Positions 1-8,121 of a DNA stretch of 64,000 bases are shown piece by piece. Position 1 is the stretch's first letter, and the number at the start of each line of letters is the position of its first letter. The notes beneath the pieces are model-generated. The model had not been told where the DNA came from and made no database searches. It saw nothing but the letters and a program-made list of their open reading frames with translations. A program made the translations under genes and the position numbers. Source of the stretch: Gilliamella sp. N-G2 (GTDB lineage: Bacteria > Pseudomonadota > Gammaproteobacteria > Enterobacterales > Orbaceae); assembly GCF_002142215.1 (NCBI RefSeq), contig NZ_NAST01000006.1, forward strand, positions 1-64,000, in the 5' to 3' direction.

Positions 1-88
1 GATTTATAATATATTATATTGAATAATAATAAATTATTTTTAATTTAGGTGATTATTATCTAAATTTATATCGTAATAAATAAAACTG

Positions 89-116
89 AAAAAAAACCCA
101 GCTTGTGCTGGGTTTT
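89..116 (-). terminator. Rho-independent terminator of rplM-rpsI
   Basis: On the minus strand a 10-bp stem (AAAACCCAGC with GCTGGGTTTT) closes a 4-nt loop and runs into eight T residues. It lies 24 bases beyond the rpsI stop and so ends the ribosomal protein operon. Confidence 0.85.
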
Positions 117-139
117 GAAACAAATTTGTAACGTAGCAA

Positions 140-535
<396 letters not shown>

Positions 536-543
536 CTATCCCC

Positions 544-972
544 TTAAATATCTAATACTTGCGGTTGTTGTGCCGCATGATTGTGCTCACTACCTGCATA
601 AACTTTTAGTTTACGGTACATTGCACGACCAAGAGGACCTTTCGGTAACATGCCTTTTACAGCAATTTCGATGACTTGTTCAGGATGACGTTCAATCATT
701 TCTTTAAAAGTCGCTTCTTTAAGTCCACCGATGTAACCAGTATGACGATAATAGATCTTATCAGTGCGTTTTTTGCCTGTTACAGCAACTTTTTCTGCAT
801 TGATAACGATAATATAGTCACCTGTATCAACATGTGGTGTATATTCTGCTTTGTGTTTACCACGCAAACGGCTTGCGATTTCAGTAGCTAAACGACCTAA
901 CGTTTTACCTGCTGCATCAACAACATACCAGTCGCGTTTAACTGTTTCTGGTTTAGCTGAAAAAGTACTCAT
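544..972 (-). CDS. rplM: 50S ribosomal protein L13
   Basis: Early-assembly large-subunit protein L13. The 142 residues match the bacterial length and contain the conserved segments [17 protein letters not shown] near the start and [11 protein letters not shown] near residue 108. It is the first gene of the rplM-rpsI operon. In E. coli L13 represses this operon through its mRNA leader; here a leader of about 160 nt with a hairpin precedes the gene, which is compatible with the same control but does not prove it. Confidence 0.99.
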   Translation of the reverse strand: MSTFSAKPETVKRDWYVVDAAGKTLGRLATEIASRLRGKHKAEYTPHVDTGDYIIVINAEKVAVTGKKRTDKIYYRHTGYIGGLKEATFKEMIERHPEQVIEIAVKGMLPKGPLGRAMYRKLKVYAGSEHNHAAQQPQVLDI

Positions 973-1142
973 TCGTATTTATCCAAATTTTAATTAATCT
1001 CACGTTAATAAATCATTTGATTTATTTACACTTTTTGATTGCTACTATTAACTAACTAACCCCTTCGAGTTGCTATACTAATTTTGACAATCGAAAACAG
1101 CGTTGGGAAGAACACTGTTGTAACGTGGGTGGCAATATTATA
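973..1142 (-). promoter_or_regulatory. rplM promoter and structured 5' leader
   Basis: On the minus strand a TATAAT hexamer is at 1142-1137; I see no convincing -35 box. The transcript would carry a leader of roughly 150-160 nt. Within it, 1119-1096 forms a hairpin with a 7-bp stem (AACAGTG with CGCTGTT, one G-U pair) and a 10-nt loop. Family knowledge: rplM-rpsI is autogenously repressed by L13 in E. coli through the 5' UTR. That this hairpin is the L13 target is inference. The rest of the 272-base gap up to yrbL shows nothing else. Confidence 0.45.
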
Positions 1143-1247
1143 CAGAAATATTATAAAAGCGCTAGAACTTATAATAAAAAAACCATAGCGATAAAAAAAA
1201 CTAACTGCTACACTTTCAGTTAACCTTTAATTACACAATATCAATTG

Positions 1248-1868
1248 ATGAAAAATTTAATTCAACTTACCGAAAAAGATTATATAAGCAAAGGATTACA
1301 TAGAAAATGCTATCATCATCCAGATGATCCAAATAAATGTATCAAAGTGAATTATAATGATGGTGCCGAAGAGGAAACAAACCGTGAAATTGCTTATTAT
1401 AAACATCTTATAAAACGCAAAATATCGTGGGATGTTTTGGCAAAATATTATGGCCCAGTAACAACTAATTTTGGACAAGGACATGTTTTTGAATTAATTC
1501 GGGACTATGATGGGAAAATTGCTAAACCGTTAGAAAAATATCTCTACGACGAACAATTAACTGAGCAATATTATAGTGCGTTAGTTGTATCACTTAAAGC
1601 ACTAAAAACAGCGTTATTAAAAGATCGCATTATTACCATGACAATCAAAAGTAAAAATATTTTATTTCAGCATTTGTCATCTGAAAAAAATCGCTTAATC
1701 ATTATTGATAATATAGGTAATTCGACCTTTATTCCAATTGCTAATTATGTCGGATTTTTTGCTAAAGCAAAAATAGAACGCACTTGGCAACGTTTTTTAT
1801 CATCGCTCATTAAAGAAAATCAACATAACAGTTTAATAACTAAGTTAATTGATGAAGTGAATCATTAA
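1248..1868 (+). CDS. yrbL: YrbL-family PhoP/PmrA-network protein
   Basis: Cytoplasmic protein of the YrbL family (COG kinase-like fold, about 210 aa). In enterics yrbL is known as a PhoP and PmrA regulon member, but its biochemical role is not established. The segments LHRKCYHHP, PNKCIKV and ELIRDYDG give the family match. I place the start at ATG 1248 rather than the in-frame TTG just before it. The gene converges on pmrB and the two reading frames overlap by 29 bases. Its position beside pmrAB fits a shared regulon, although I found no PmrA box in front of it. Length 206 aa. Confidence 0.85.
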   Translation: MKNLIQLTEKDYISKGLHRKCYHHPDDPNKCIKVNYNDGAEEETNREIAYYKHLIKRKISWDVLAKYYGPVTTNFGQGHVFELIRDYDGKIAKPLEKYLYDEQLTEQYYSALVVSLKALKTALLKDRIITMTIKSKNILFQHLSSEKNRLIIIDNIGNSTFIPIANYVGFFAKAKIERTWQRFLSSLIKENQHNSLITKLIDEVNH

Positions 1869-2952
1869 GTCTAACTTCGGCGATGGTACCGGTTTGGTGG
1901 CACTGCCGATTTCTTAATGTAAATTGCCCATGATGTAATTTAGTAATGCGATTAACTATACTTAAGCCAAGTCCTATTCCATTATGTTTACGATCCATTC
2001 GGAAAAAGGCTTGGGTTAAATTTTCAGTCTTTGATTCATCAATACCACAACCTTCATCTTGAACAGCAATAATAATATCTTGAATGTCTTTATAAAAACA
2101 TATCGTAATTTTACTTTTAGTCGGACTATATCGATAACTGTTTTCAACCAGATTGCGAATCAGTAAACGAATCAGAGTAGCATCGCCACTAAAAGTAATC
2201 TTATTAGTAATTTGCCATTCAATCGTTTGTTGTTTCTGTTCTGTTAATTCAGTTAACTCATCAAAAAGCGGTATTTGAATATCATCATAAAAATTAATTT
2301 TTTGATACTGACCTAACGTAAATTTTTGACTAGCCCTAGCAAGCATTAAAAGTTGTTCTACGGTATTGACTAAACGATCTATACGTTCAATTAATTCACG
2401 ACAATCAATTTTATTTTTTGCTTCAAGTAATTCTAAATGCAGACGAATACCAGCCAATGGTGTTCGCATTTCATGAGCAACATCGGCAGTGAATAGACGT
2501 TCTTGCGAAAGAGTATTATTGAGTCTTTCAAATAAATTATTTAATACCAATGTAATCGATTTGATTTCACGCATATTACTAATTGGCTTTATCGGCTTAA
2601 GATTATCCGCGGTTCTTTGATTTAGATCCTTTTCCAGAATCTCTAAAGGTTTAGTAATCCATTTAATAGCTTTATAAGCTAAAAATAATGTCACAGCCAT
2701 CATAGAAAAAGCTGAACAAAACAGAGCAAAAATAGCCTCTAACTCCTCGTGCTCAACTACTTCGTCGATTTTATTTTTACTTAATGTTAGATTAACTAGA
2801 ACATCAATTTGCTCTTTACTTTCATGCCATAACCAAAATACCGTAATAATTTGGCAAATTAACATAATAGCGCCTAAAGTAAAAAAAAGATTCCAACGAA
2901 TACTATGACGTATCTTGGTCAAGGATTTTTCAATCATAAATTTATCATTCAC
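1840..2952 (-). CDS. pmrB: PmrB/BasS-type sensor histidine kinase
   Basis: Inner-membrane sensor kinase that would phosphorylate the neighbouring PmrA. Two membrane segments (about 22-42 and 73-93) enclose a short periplasmic loop of some 30 residues with ExxE motifs (ESKE, EVVE); in enteric PmrB such motifs sense ferric iron, and the FWLWHES-EQI stretch closely resembles E. coli BasS. A HAMP-like linker follows, then the H-box ADVAHEMRTPLAG with His160, the N-box NLVENSYRYSP, and G-boxes DEGCGID and GIGLGLSIV. The short loop argues against QseC, whose periplasmic domain is much larger. It lies 17 bases after pmrA, its 3' end overlaps convergent yrbL, and it is 370 aa long. Confidence 0.9.
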   Translation of the reverse strand: MNDKFMIEKSLTKIRHSIRWNLFFTLGAIMLICQIITVFWLWHESKEQIDVLVNLTLSKNKIDEVVEHEELEAIFALFCSAFSMMAVTLFLAYKAIKWITKPLEILEKDLNQRTADNLKPIKPISNMREIKSITLVLNNLFERLNNTLSQERLFTADVAHEMRTPLAGIRLHLELLEAKNKIDCRELIERIDRLVNTVEQLLMLARASQKFTLGQYQKINFYDDIQIPLFDELTELTEQKQQTIEWQITNKITFSGDATLIRLLIRNLVENSYRYSPTKSKITICFYKDIQDIIIAVQDEGCGIDESKTENLTQAFFRMDRKHNGIGLGLSIVNRITKLHHGQFTLRNRQCHQTGTIAEVRLNDSLHQLT

Positions 2953-2969
2953 TAAATTTAGAATAATAG

Positions 2970-3632
2970 CTAATTATCAATATTGAGTTGATAACCATAT
3001 CCACGTACAGTTTTGATTAAATGTTTACCTAATTTATTTCGTAACGCATGAATATAAACCTCAAGCACATTTGAACTAGGATCACTTTGCCAATCATATA
3101 AATCATTTTGCAATAAATTACGATGTACTTTTTCTCCAGCTTTTAACATCAATCTAGACAATAAAATAAACTCTTTAGGTGTTAATATAACTTCTTGTCC
3201 ATTTAATGTCGCTGTTTGTCGTTTAATATCAATGCTAATCGGACCATAATTAATAACATTATCAGCTGTTCCTTGATTTCGACGAATCAATGCCCTGACT
3301 CTTGCTAGTAATTCAGTTAAAGCAAAAGGCTTAATTAAATAATCATCAGCACCAAGATCTAAACCTTCTACTCTATCTTCAATAGTATCGCGGGCAGTTA
3401 AAATAAGAACAGGAACCTCAATTTGTTTTTTACGCCAACGAGTGAGTAAATCTAAACCATCGCAATCTGGCAGTCCCAAATCAAGAATAATTAAACTGAA
3501 TTGCGAAAACTCTATATGTTCTTCCGCTTGCTTACCATTAGATGCCACTTCACAAACATAGCCATCAGACGTTATACCATCGTATAACCCTTTTTGTAAT
3601 AAACTATCGTCTTCGACTATAAGTATTTTCAT
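2970..3632 (-). CDS. pmrA: PmrA/BasR-type response regulator
   Basis: OmpR-class DNA-binding response regulator, cognate to the adjacent kinase. The receiver domain (1-115) has the acidic pair at residues 8-9, phospho-acceptor Asp51 in LDLGLPDCDGL, LTARD and the KPF lysine. The winged-helix domain follows, with ILTPKEFILLSRLMLKAG and TVRGYGYQL near the end, both close to E. coli BasR. It sits between ybjG and pmrB, 89 bases after ybjG, and probably shares its transcript. In other bacteria PmrA controls lipid A and undecaprenyl-phosphate genes. Length 220 aa. Confidence 0.92.
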   Translation of the reverse strand: MKILIVEDDSLLQKGLYDGITSDGYVCEVASNGKQAEEHIEFSQFSLIILDLGLPDCDGLDLLTRWRKKQIEVPVLILTARDTIEDRVEGLDLGADDYLIKPFALTELLARVRALIRRNQGTADNVINYGPISIDIKRQTATLNGQEVILTPKEFILLSRLMLKAGEKVHRNLLQNDLYDWQSDPSSNVLEVYIHALRNKLGKHLIKTVRGYGYQLNIDN

Positions 3633-3721
3633 TATAGTTCAACCTTAAGTAGATTTGAAAAATACCCTAACTAGCATAGTTAACTAGTATATGCCTAACC
3701 TTGAACAACTTAAATTTTTAA

Positions 3722-4258
3722 TCATTTATAAATTTTGTAATATAGAAACCAAAATTTTTTAATTAAATAAACTGATATAAAACTTAATAACATGCCAACT
3801 AGAATATCTAGTGGCCAATGAACCCCTAAGTAGATACGACTCCAACAAACAAGCAAAGCAACTACAGTAGATAAATAAGCAAACGATTTAAATTGCTTTT
3901 TATAATTTAAATAAATAGAAAAACAGATAGTCCAAATAAAAACAGCATGCTGACTCGGTAACGAACTCGTTTTATCATGAGTTAAAAAATTAGTACCAAC
4001 ATTAAGTACAAATGGCCGTGGCGAATAAAATAGATGCCTTATAATAAAAGTAACAGTTAGCACCAATGCTAAACTTATTAAAATTTTTATCACCAATGTT
4101 CTATATACTGGTTTGTATATACAGTATATTCCTAATAAGCCAATAGGTAGTAATATTAAGTAATTAGCACAAAACACAGCAAAAAGAATAAACAACTTCG
4201 AAGCGTGTTCTTGAGCATTGATTAATAAAAAAAGATGAGTGTTCATATTAAGTAACAT
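3722..4258 (-). CDS. ybjG: PAP2-family undecaprenyl-diphosphatase, YbjG type
   Basis: Integral membrane phosphatase that dephosphorylates undecaprenyl diphosphate on the periplasmic side to recycle the peptidoglycan lipid carrier. Several hydrophobic helices surround the three PAP2 motifs: SPRPF, SLPSQHA and SRIYLGVHWPLD. The opening residues (MLLNMNTHLFLLINA) resemble E. coli YbjG more than LpxT or PgpB. It is 178 aa, somewhat shorter than E. coli YbjG. A consensus PmrA box lies about 50 bases upstream, making it a probable PmrA target and the first gene of ybjG-pmrA-pmrB. A role as a lipid A 1-phosphate kinase (LpxT) is a less likely alternative. Confidence 0.82.
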   Translation of the reverse strand: MLLNMNTHLFLLINAQEHASKLFILFAVFCANYLILLPIGLLGIYCIYKPVYRTLVIKILISLALVLTVTFIIRHLFYSPRPFVLNVGTNFLTHDKTSSLPSQHAVFIWTICFSIYLNYKKQFKSFAYLSTVVALLVCWSRIYLGVHWPLDILVGMLLSFISVYLIKKFWFLYYKIYK

Positions 4259-4305
4259 ATCAAAACCAATATTGATAATATTTACTTATAATTTAGCAAA
4301 CAAAG

Positions 4306-4322
4306 CTTAAAAGAACCTTAAT
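4306..4322. promoter_or_regulatory. PmrA (BasR) box upstream of ybjG-pmrAB
   Basis: The + strand reads CTTAAA-AGAAC-CTTAAT, two half-sites with 11-bp periodicity that match the published PmrA consensus (C/T)TTAA(G/T)-N5-(C/T)TTAA(G/T) except for one terminal base. It begins 48 bases before the ybjG start. QseB has a similar CTTAA-repeat site, but the neighbouring kinase is PmrB-like. Positive autoregulation of ybjG-pmrA-pmrB is the inference. Confidence 0.7.
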
Positions 4323-4380
4323 AACCTTTTTGACTTTTTTAGAGATGTTTTGCTCAATACTATTAAAACAAACCATCTAG

Positions 4381-5067
4381 CTATTTTTTGCGAGAAAATA
4401 AATGATATTTTGGTAATACTGATACGGTAAAATCAAGTGTGGCACAAATAATAAAATAAACCATAATAACAAACAAAAAAATCTCTGTAGTATAAACCAT
4501 ACTACGATTATTAATTTGGGTAGCAATAAAGGTAAACTCTGCAACACCAACGATATAAGCTAGAGAGGTATCTTTAATTAATGATACCCACTGATTAACA
4601 AAGGAAGGTAACATCATTTTTAATGCTTGTGGCAAGATAATAAAAATAATGACTTGGGTTTTCGTGAAACCTAATGAAAAAGCTGCTTGCCATTGTTCTT
4701 TGCCAATAGCTACCATTCCTGCATGAACAGAATGACCAATGTATGCACCACCAATTAATGATAAAGCAAAAATCACAGTAGTGATAGCTGGCACATCAAT
4801 ATTTAATAAAACTGGCAATAAAAAATAAGTCCAAAATATGAGCATAATAACGGGAATCGCTCTTAAAAAACCTAATACAATAACTAAAAGTTTACGTAAA
4901 ATTCCGTCACAAACCGTTAAACCGACTCCCGCGAAAATACCCAAAATGGTCGAAAAAACAATAGCAGCAAAACTCATTAACAATGTTAATACTATGCCAC
5001 CAGGGAAATTACCAAAAATAAGATAATCGAGATTATGCCAAATAATTTCAAAACCCTTAAAATCCAT
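4381..5067 (-). CDS. Polar amino-acid ABC transporter permease (GltK-type)
   Basis: Inner-membrane permease of the His/Glu/Gln/Asp family (PF00528). About five hydrophobic helices are visible, with the cytoplasmic EAA-like coupling loop AFSLGFTKTQVIIFIILPQA near residue 143, where the ATPase should dock. It starts 6 bases after the second permease and is the last gene of a three-gene operon. No ATPase gene follows: the next 120 bases hold only the ybjG upstream region. Substrate is probably glutamate/aspartate or another polar amino acid; the sequence does not settle it. Length 228 aa. Confidence 0.85.
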   Translation of the reverse strand: MDFKGFEIIWHNLDYLIFGNFPGGIVLTLLMSFAAIVFSTILGIFAGVGLTVCDGILRKLLVIVLGFLRAIPVIMLIFWTYFLLPVLLNIDVPAITTVIFALSLIGGAYIGHSVHAGMVAIGKEQWQAAFSLGFTKTQVIIFIILPQALKMMLPSFVNQWVSLIKDTSLAYIVGVAEFTFIATQINNRSMVYTTEIFLFVIMVYFIICATLDFTVSVLPKYHLFSRKK

Positions 5068-5073
5068 AACGTA

Positions 5074-5799
5074 TTAGACCTTGCCTATTTGTAAATATTT
5101 TGATTGATAAATATTGCCTAGGGTACCCACAATAACAATAGCTAAAATATATAAAAAAGTTGCTACTGCAAAATCCTGAAATGTTTTTAACGATTCGGTT
5201 TCTACTTGACGAGAAACATAAGATAGTTCTAACACACCTATTGCCATGGTTAGCGATGAGTTTTTGATAATATTCATATATTGACCGATCAATGGAGGAA
5301 ACGCGATACGAAAGCTTTGCGGTAAAATAATAAATCGCATACTCTGCCAACGAGTGAGACCTAACGCTAATGAGGCTTGTTCTTGTCCATTACTCACCCC
5401 CATAATACCAGCCCGGAATTCTTCAGCAATAAAAGCACTGGAATAACATGTTAAACCAATTAAACCAATAATAAATTCAAAAGATGGCATTTTTAGAGTG
5501 AACAAAAACAGTTGAATTTCTGGTTCATCAAATAACCATAATTTAAACTCAATCGGTAACAAATTACCAATACCAAAATACCAGAAAAAAAGTTGCGGTA
5601 GTAATGGCGAATAACGAAAAATGGCGTTATATCCAATAACAACGCCTTTGATAATTTTAATATGACTTTGCTGAGCAATAACTAATAAAAATCCTAATGT
5701 GGTAGAAAAGATAATTGTTAAAAAAGAGATAGCCATAGTGACTAAAAAACCATCCCACAACCACCACAAATAACGTGGTTCTAGTAATTGCTCATACAT
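5074..5799 (-). CDS. Polar amino-acid ABC transporter permease (GltJ-type)
   Basis: Second permease of the importer, 241 aa, same PF00528 family. Hydrophobic helices cover about residues 15-40, 50-75, 95-125 and 180-235. The coupling loop reads ASLALGLTRWQSMRFIILPQ, with the conserved ALG and LPQ positions. It begins 5 bases after the binding-protein stop and ends 6 bases before the other permease, so the three are one transcript. The pair would form the heterodimeric membrane channel. Confidence 0.87.
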   Translation of the reverse strand: MYEQLLEPRYLWWLWDGFLVTMAISFLTIIFSTTLGFLLVIAQQSHIKIIKGVVIGYNAIFRYSPLLPQLFFWYFGIGNLLPIEFKLWLFDEPEIQLFLFTLKMPSFEFIIGLIGLTCYSSAFIAEEFRAGIMGVSNGQEQASLALGLTRWQSMRFIILPQSFRIAFPPLIGQYMNIIKNSSLTMAIGVLELSYVSRQVETESLKTFQDFAVATFLYILAIVIVGTLGNIYQSKYLQIGKV

Positions 5800-5804
5800 A
5801 TAAT

Positions 5805-6632
5805 TTATTGACCTTTACCTATTTTGAAATCGCCACGAGGCATCGCAGAATTTGTATCTGGACCAAACCAACGGTTATAAATAGTCAATGCTTCACCATC
5901 ATTTTCAAGTTTTAATAATATTTGATTAACTTTTTCTTTTAAACGAGTTTCACCTTTTGGAATACCAACAGCTTGATATTCTTCAGTAATACTAAATGGT
6001 GAAATTTCAAAAACAGCACGTTGTTCTTCTGGGACATTTGCAAGTAAACCAATTAACTTAGCATCATCTTGAGTAATAGCTTGTACCACTCCATTACGTA
6101 ATGCGGCAAAAGCAAAAGGCGTATCATCATAAGAAATCACTTTAGCGGTTGGGAACTTTTCACGTAACGTAATTTCCATTACAGTCCCTTTATCAGCCCC
6201 TATACGAAGATTTTTAAGATCATCAGCTGTTTTTAACAATCCTTTTTTAGCCACAAACTTCTGACCAGTGGCAAAATAAGGCAAACTAAAATCAACTGTT
6301 TTAGCTCGTTCATCAGTAACCGTAAAGTTGGCAACGATCAAATCCGCTTTTTGCGAGGTAAGTAATGGAATACGATTAGCTGGATTAGTTGGAACAAGTT
6401 CCACTTTTACATTTAATGCTTTAGCTATTTCATTAGCATAATCAACATCTAGCCCGGCAATTTTATTGGTTTTTTCATCAATAAATCCAAACGGAGGATT
6501 ACTATCAAATACAGCAATCTTGATCTCACCTCGTTTTTCAATATCGTCTAAACGATCTGCATAAGCAGTGTTCACGCCTAATAGTGTGCTAATTAAAGCT
6601 ACAGCTGTTAACGATTTAGTTAGAAATTTCAT
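5805..6632 (-). CDS. Periplasmic polar amino-acid binding protein (SBP_bac_3)
   Basis: Family 3 solute-binding protein that captures a polar amino acid in the periplasm. A signal peptide covers about residues 1-25, with likely cleavage after TAYA. The mature domain shows the family pattern: GEIKIAVFDSNPPFGF, then GLDVDYANEIAKALN, then LIVANFTVTDERAKTVDFS, and GADKGTVME in the second lobe. It resembles Glu/Asp binding proteins (GltI, PEB1), but the exact ligand is inferred. It heads the operon and has an AGGATG ribosome site; a 25-bp palindrome lies about 85 bases upstream. Length 275 aa. Confidence 0.87.
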   Translation of the reverse strand: MKFLTKSLTAVALISTLLGVNTAYADRLDDIEKRGEIKIAVFDSNPPFGFIDEKTNKIAGLDVDYANEIAKALNVKVELVPTNPANRIPLLTSQKADLIVANFTVTDERAKTVDFSLPYFATGQKFVAKKGLLKTADDLKNLRIGADKGTVMEITLREKFPTAKVISYDDTPFAFAALRNGVVQAITQDDAKLIGLLANVPEEQRAVFEISPFSITEEYQAVGIPKGETRLKEKVNQILLKLENDGEALTIYNRWFGPDTNSAMPRGDFKIGKGQ

Positions 6633-6716
6633 GACACATCCTCAATAAGGTAATTTGGTTTTCACATAAAAAGTCTAACAATAAATAGTCTTTAGGATAA
6701 ATAACAAATATTTACA

Positions 6717-6741
6717 TCTATATAACTATTGGTTATATAGA
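6717..6741. repeat. 25-bp palindrome upstream of the amino-acid importer
   Basis: Perfect 10-bp inverted repeat TCTATATAAC / GTTATATAGA with a 5-nt spacer, 85-109 bases before the binding-protein start. The inner ATAAC-N5-GTTAT fits the loose T-N11-A pattern of LysR-type sites. No T run follows on either strand, so it looks more like an operator than a terminator. The regulator is unknown. Confidence 0.4.
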
Positions 6742-6757
6742 TTCTCAAATTTATATT

Positions 6758-6778
6758 AAAAAAGCCCCAAGAAGGGGC
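6758..6778 (-). terminator. Terminator after the acid-sugar transporter operon
   Basis: On the minus strand GCCCC-TTCTT-GGGGC is followed by six T residues, 30 bases past the MFS stop codon. It ends the leftward catabolic operon and insulates the amino-acid importer from it. Confidence 0.85.
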
Positions 6779-6808
6779 AATAGACATCTAAATAAATGAA
6801 AGGCAAAA

Positions 6809-8089
6809 TTATGAATCTATAGGTTTTACTTTACCTAATAAGAAAATATAGTTAAACATTCCTAATATGAGTAGGCCGGCTGAAAAAATTAGTGCCCATG
6901 TAAAAGAACCTGTTGCTGCAACAAGAGCTCCCGTAATAATTGGACCAAATGCTCCACCAAAATTTGAAATAGTATTTTGTAAACCGGCAACAGTAGAAAC
7001 CATATTTTTAGGCGCCACATCGCCAGGTAAAGACCAAACTTGTGAAGCAGCTACAGCTGTACCTGATCTAGCTATACACAACAATACCACAGTCAGAACA
7101 ACAGAATCTGTTAATGGAGCAAAACCAACACATAAAGCCATACACATACCAATCAATAAAATTGATTTACGAGTAAAAGATAATGAAAACTTTTTACTAC
7201 TATGCATACGATCCGAAATCCATCCAGCTGTCATTTCAGCGGCCATACCACAAAGCAATGGAAGTGTAGCAACAAATCCCATTTTAATTAATCCCATACC
7301 TTTTTCTTGTACTAAATAAGTTGGTAACCAAGTGATAAAGAAATATGAAGTATAGTTAATAGTAAAGAATCCTAAACACATTGCCCAAATTGGTTTGTAT
7401 CTAAGTAATTGATACCACTTCATCGCAGCACCTTGCTCAATGCCGTGTTTTTGAGCTTGACCTTCACGAATATAATTGATTTCAGCTTGATTAATCATTC
7501 GATGTTTTTCTGGTGAATCTGAATAATAAATCATCCAAAATAAAGCCCAAATAATACCGATACTACCAAAAATACAAAATGTAATTCTCCAATCAAATAA
7601 GTACATTAACCAAACAATTAGTGGCATAGCTACCGCACCACCAAATTTTGATGCACTATCAAATAACGCTGACACAAATGAACGTTCTTTATCTGGAAAC
7701 CATCTAGATGCGATACCTGCGTTACTTGGATATGCAGCAGCTTCTCCAGCACCTAAAATAAAACGCATACATAACAATGATTTAAATCCCGTAGCAATAC
7801 CCATACACATAGTTGCTACAGACCACCAACCTACAGCCCATCCTAATGTTTTCTTTTGTCCTACTTTGTCCGCTAGCCAACCAGCAGGAATTTGTAAAAG
7901 AGCATAGGTCCAGAAAAATGCTGACATAATCCATCCCATTTCACTTGGTGTTAAACTAAACTCCTTAATTAAATGGGGACTTGCAGCTGCTATAATTGCT
8001 CTATCTAAATAATTTACTGCAATCGCAGCCCACATTAACCCAGCAATAATCCAACGAATATTTGATTTTTTTTGTGGTACTAAATCCAT
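6809..8089 (-). CDS. MFS sugar-acid transporter (ACS family)
   Basis: Twelve-helix major facilitator of the anion:cation symporter family, which includes the glucarate, galactonate and tartrate importers. Visible signatures are NYLDRAIIAAASPHL in helix 1, GWLADKVGQKK in the loop 2-3 motif, and GAGEAAAYPSNAGIASRWFP around helix 4. The ATG at 8089 is chosen because GAGG lies 6 bases before it; an in-frame GTG further up lacks support. It is the last gene of the leftward operon with the hydroxyacid dehydrogenase, aldolase and alcohol dehydrogenase, so it probably imports their sugar-acid substrate by proton symport. Length 426 aa. Confidence 0.85.
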   Translation of the reverse strand: MDLVPQKKSNIRWIIAGLMWAAIAVNYLDRAIIAAASPHLIKEFSLTPSEMGWIMSAFFWTYALLQIPAGWLADKVGQKKTLGWAVGWWSVATMCMGIATGFKSLLCMRFILGAGEAAAYPSNAGIASRWFPDKERSFVSALFDSASKFGGAVAMPLIVWLMYLFDWRITFCIFGSIGIIWALFWMIYYSDSPEKHRMINQAEINYIREGQAQKHGIEQGAAMKWYQLLRYKPIWAMCLGFFTINYTSYFFITWLPTYLVQEKGMGLIKMGFVATLPLLCGMAAEMTAGWISDRMHSSKKFSLSFTRKSILLIGMCMALCVGFAPLTDSVVLTVVLLCIARSGTAVAASQVWSLPGDVAPKNMVSTVAGLQNTISNFGGAFGPIITGALVAATGSFTWALIFSAGLLILGMFNYIFLLGKVKPIDS

Positions 8090-8121
8090 AATAGACCTCA
8101 CTATATTTTTAAAATATAGAC

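Noticed and set aside
1084-1089. TTGACA as a yrbL -35 box
   Set aside because: No -10 element at 16-18 bases and too far from the start codon; it lies in the rplM leader.
1175-1247. PmrA box upstream of yrbL
   Set aside because: TTAA tracts occur, but with 7-base rather than 11-base periodicity.
3633-3721. Second PmrA box in front of pmrA
   Set aside because: CTTAAG at 3644 has only TTGAAA at the expected 11-base offset, too degenerate to call.
5057-5350. Open frame inside the importer permease
   Set aside because: Different frame of a well-supported permease; translation has no family features.
6867-7319. 150-codon open frame opposite the MFS gene
   Set aside because: Antisense shadow of conserved transporter helices; proline/threonine-rich translation without a ribosome site.
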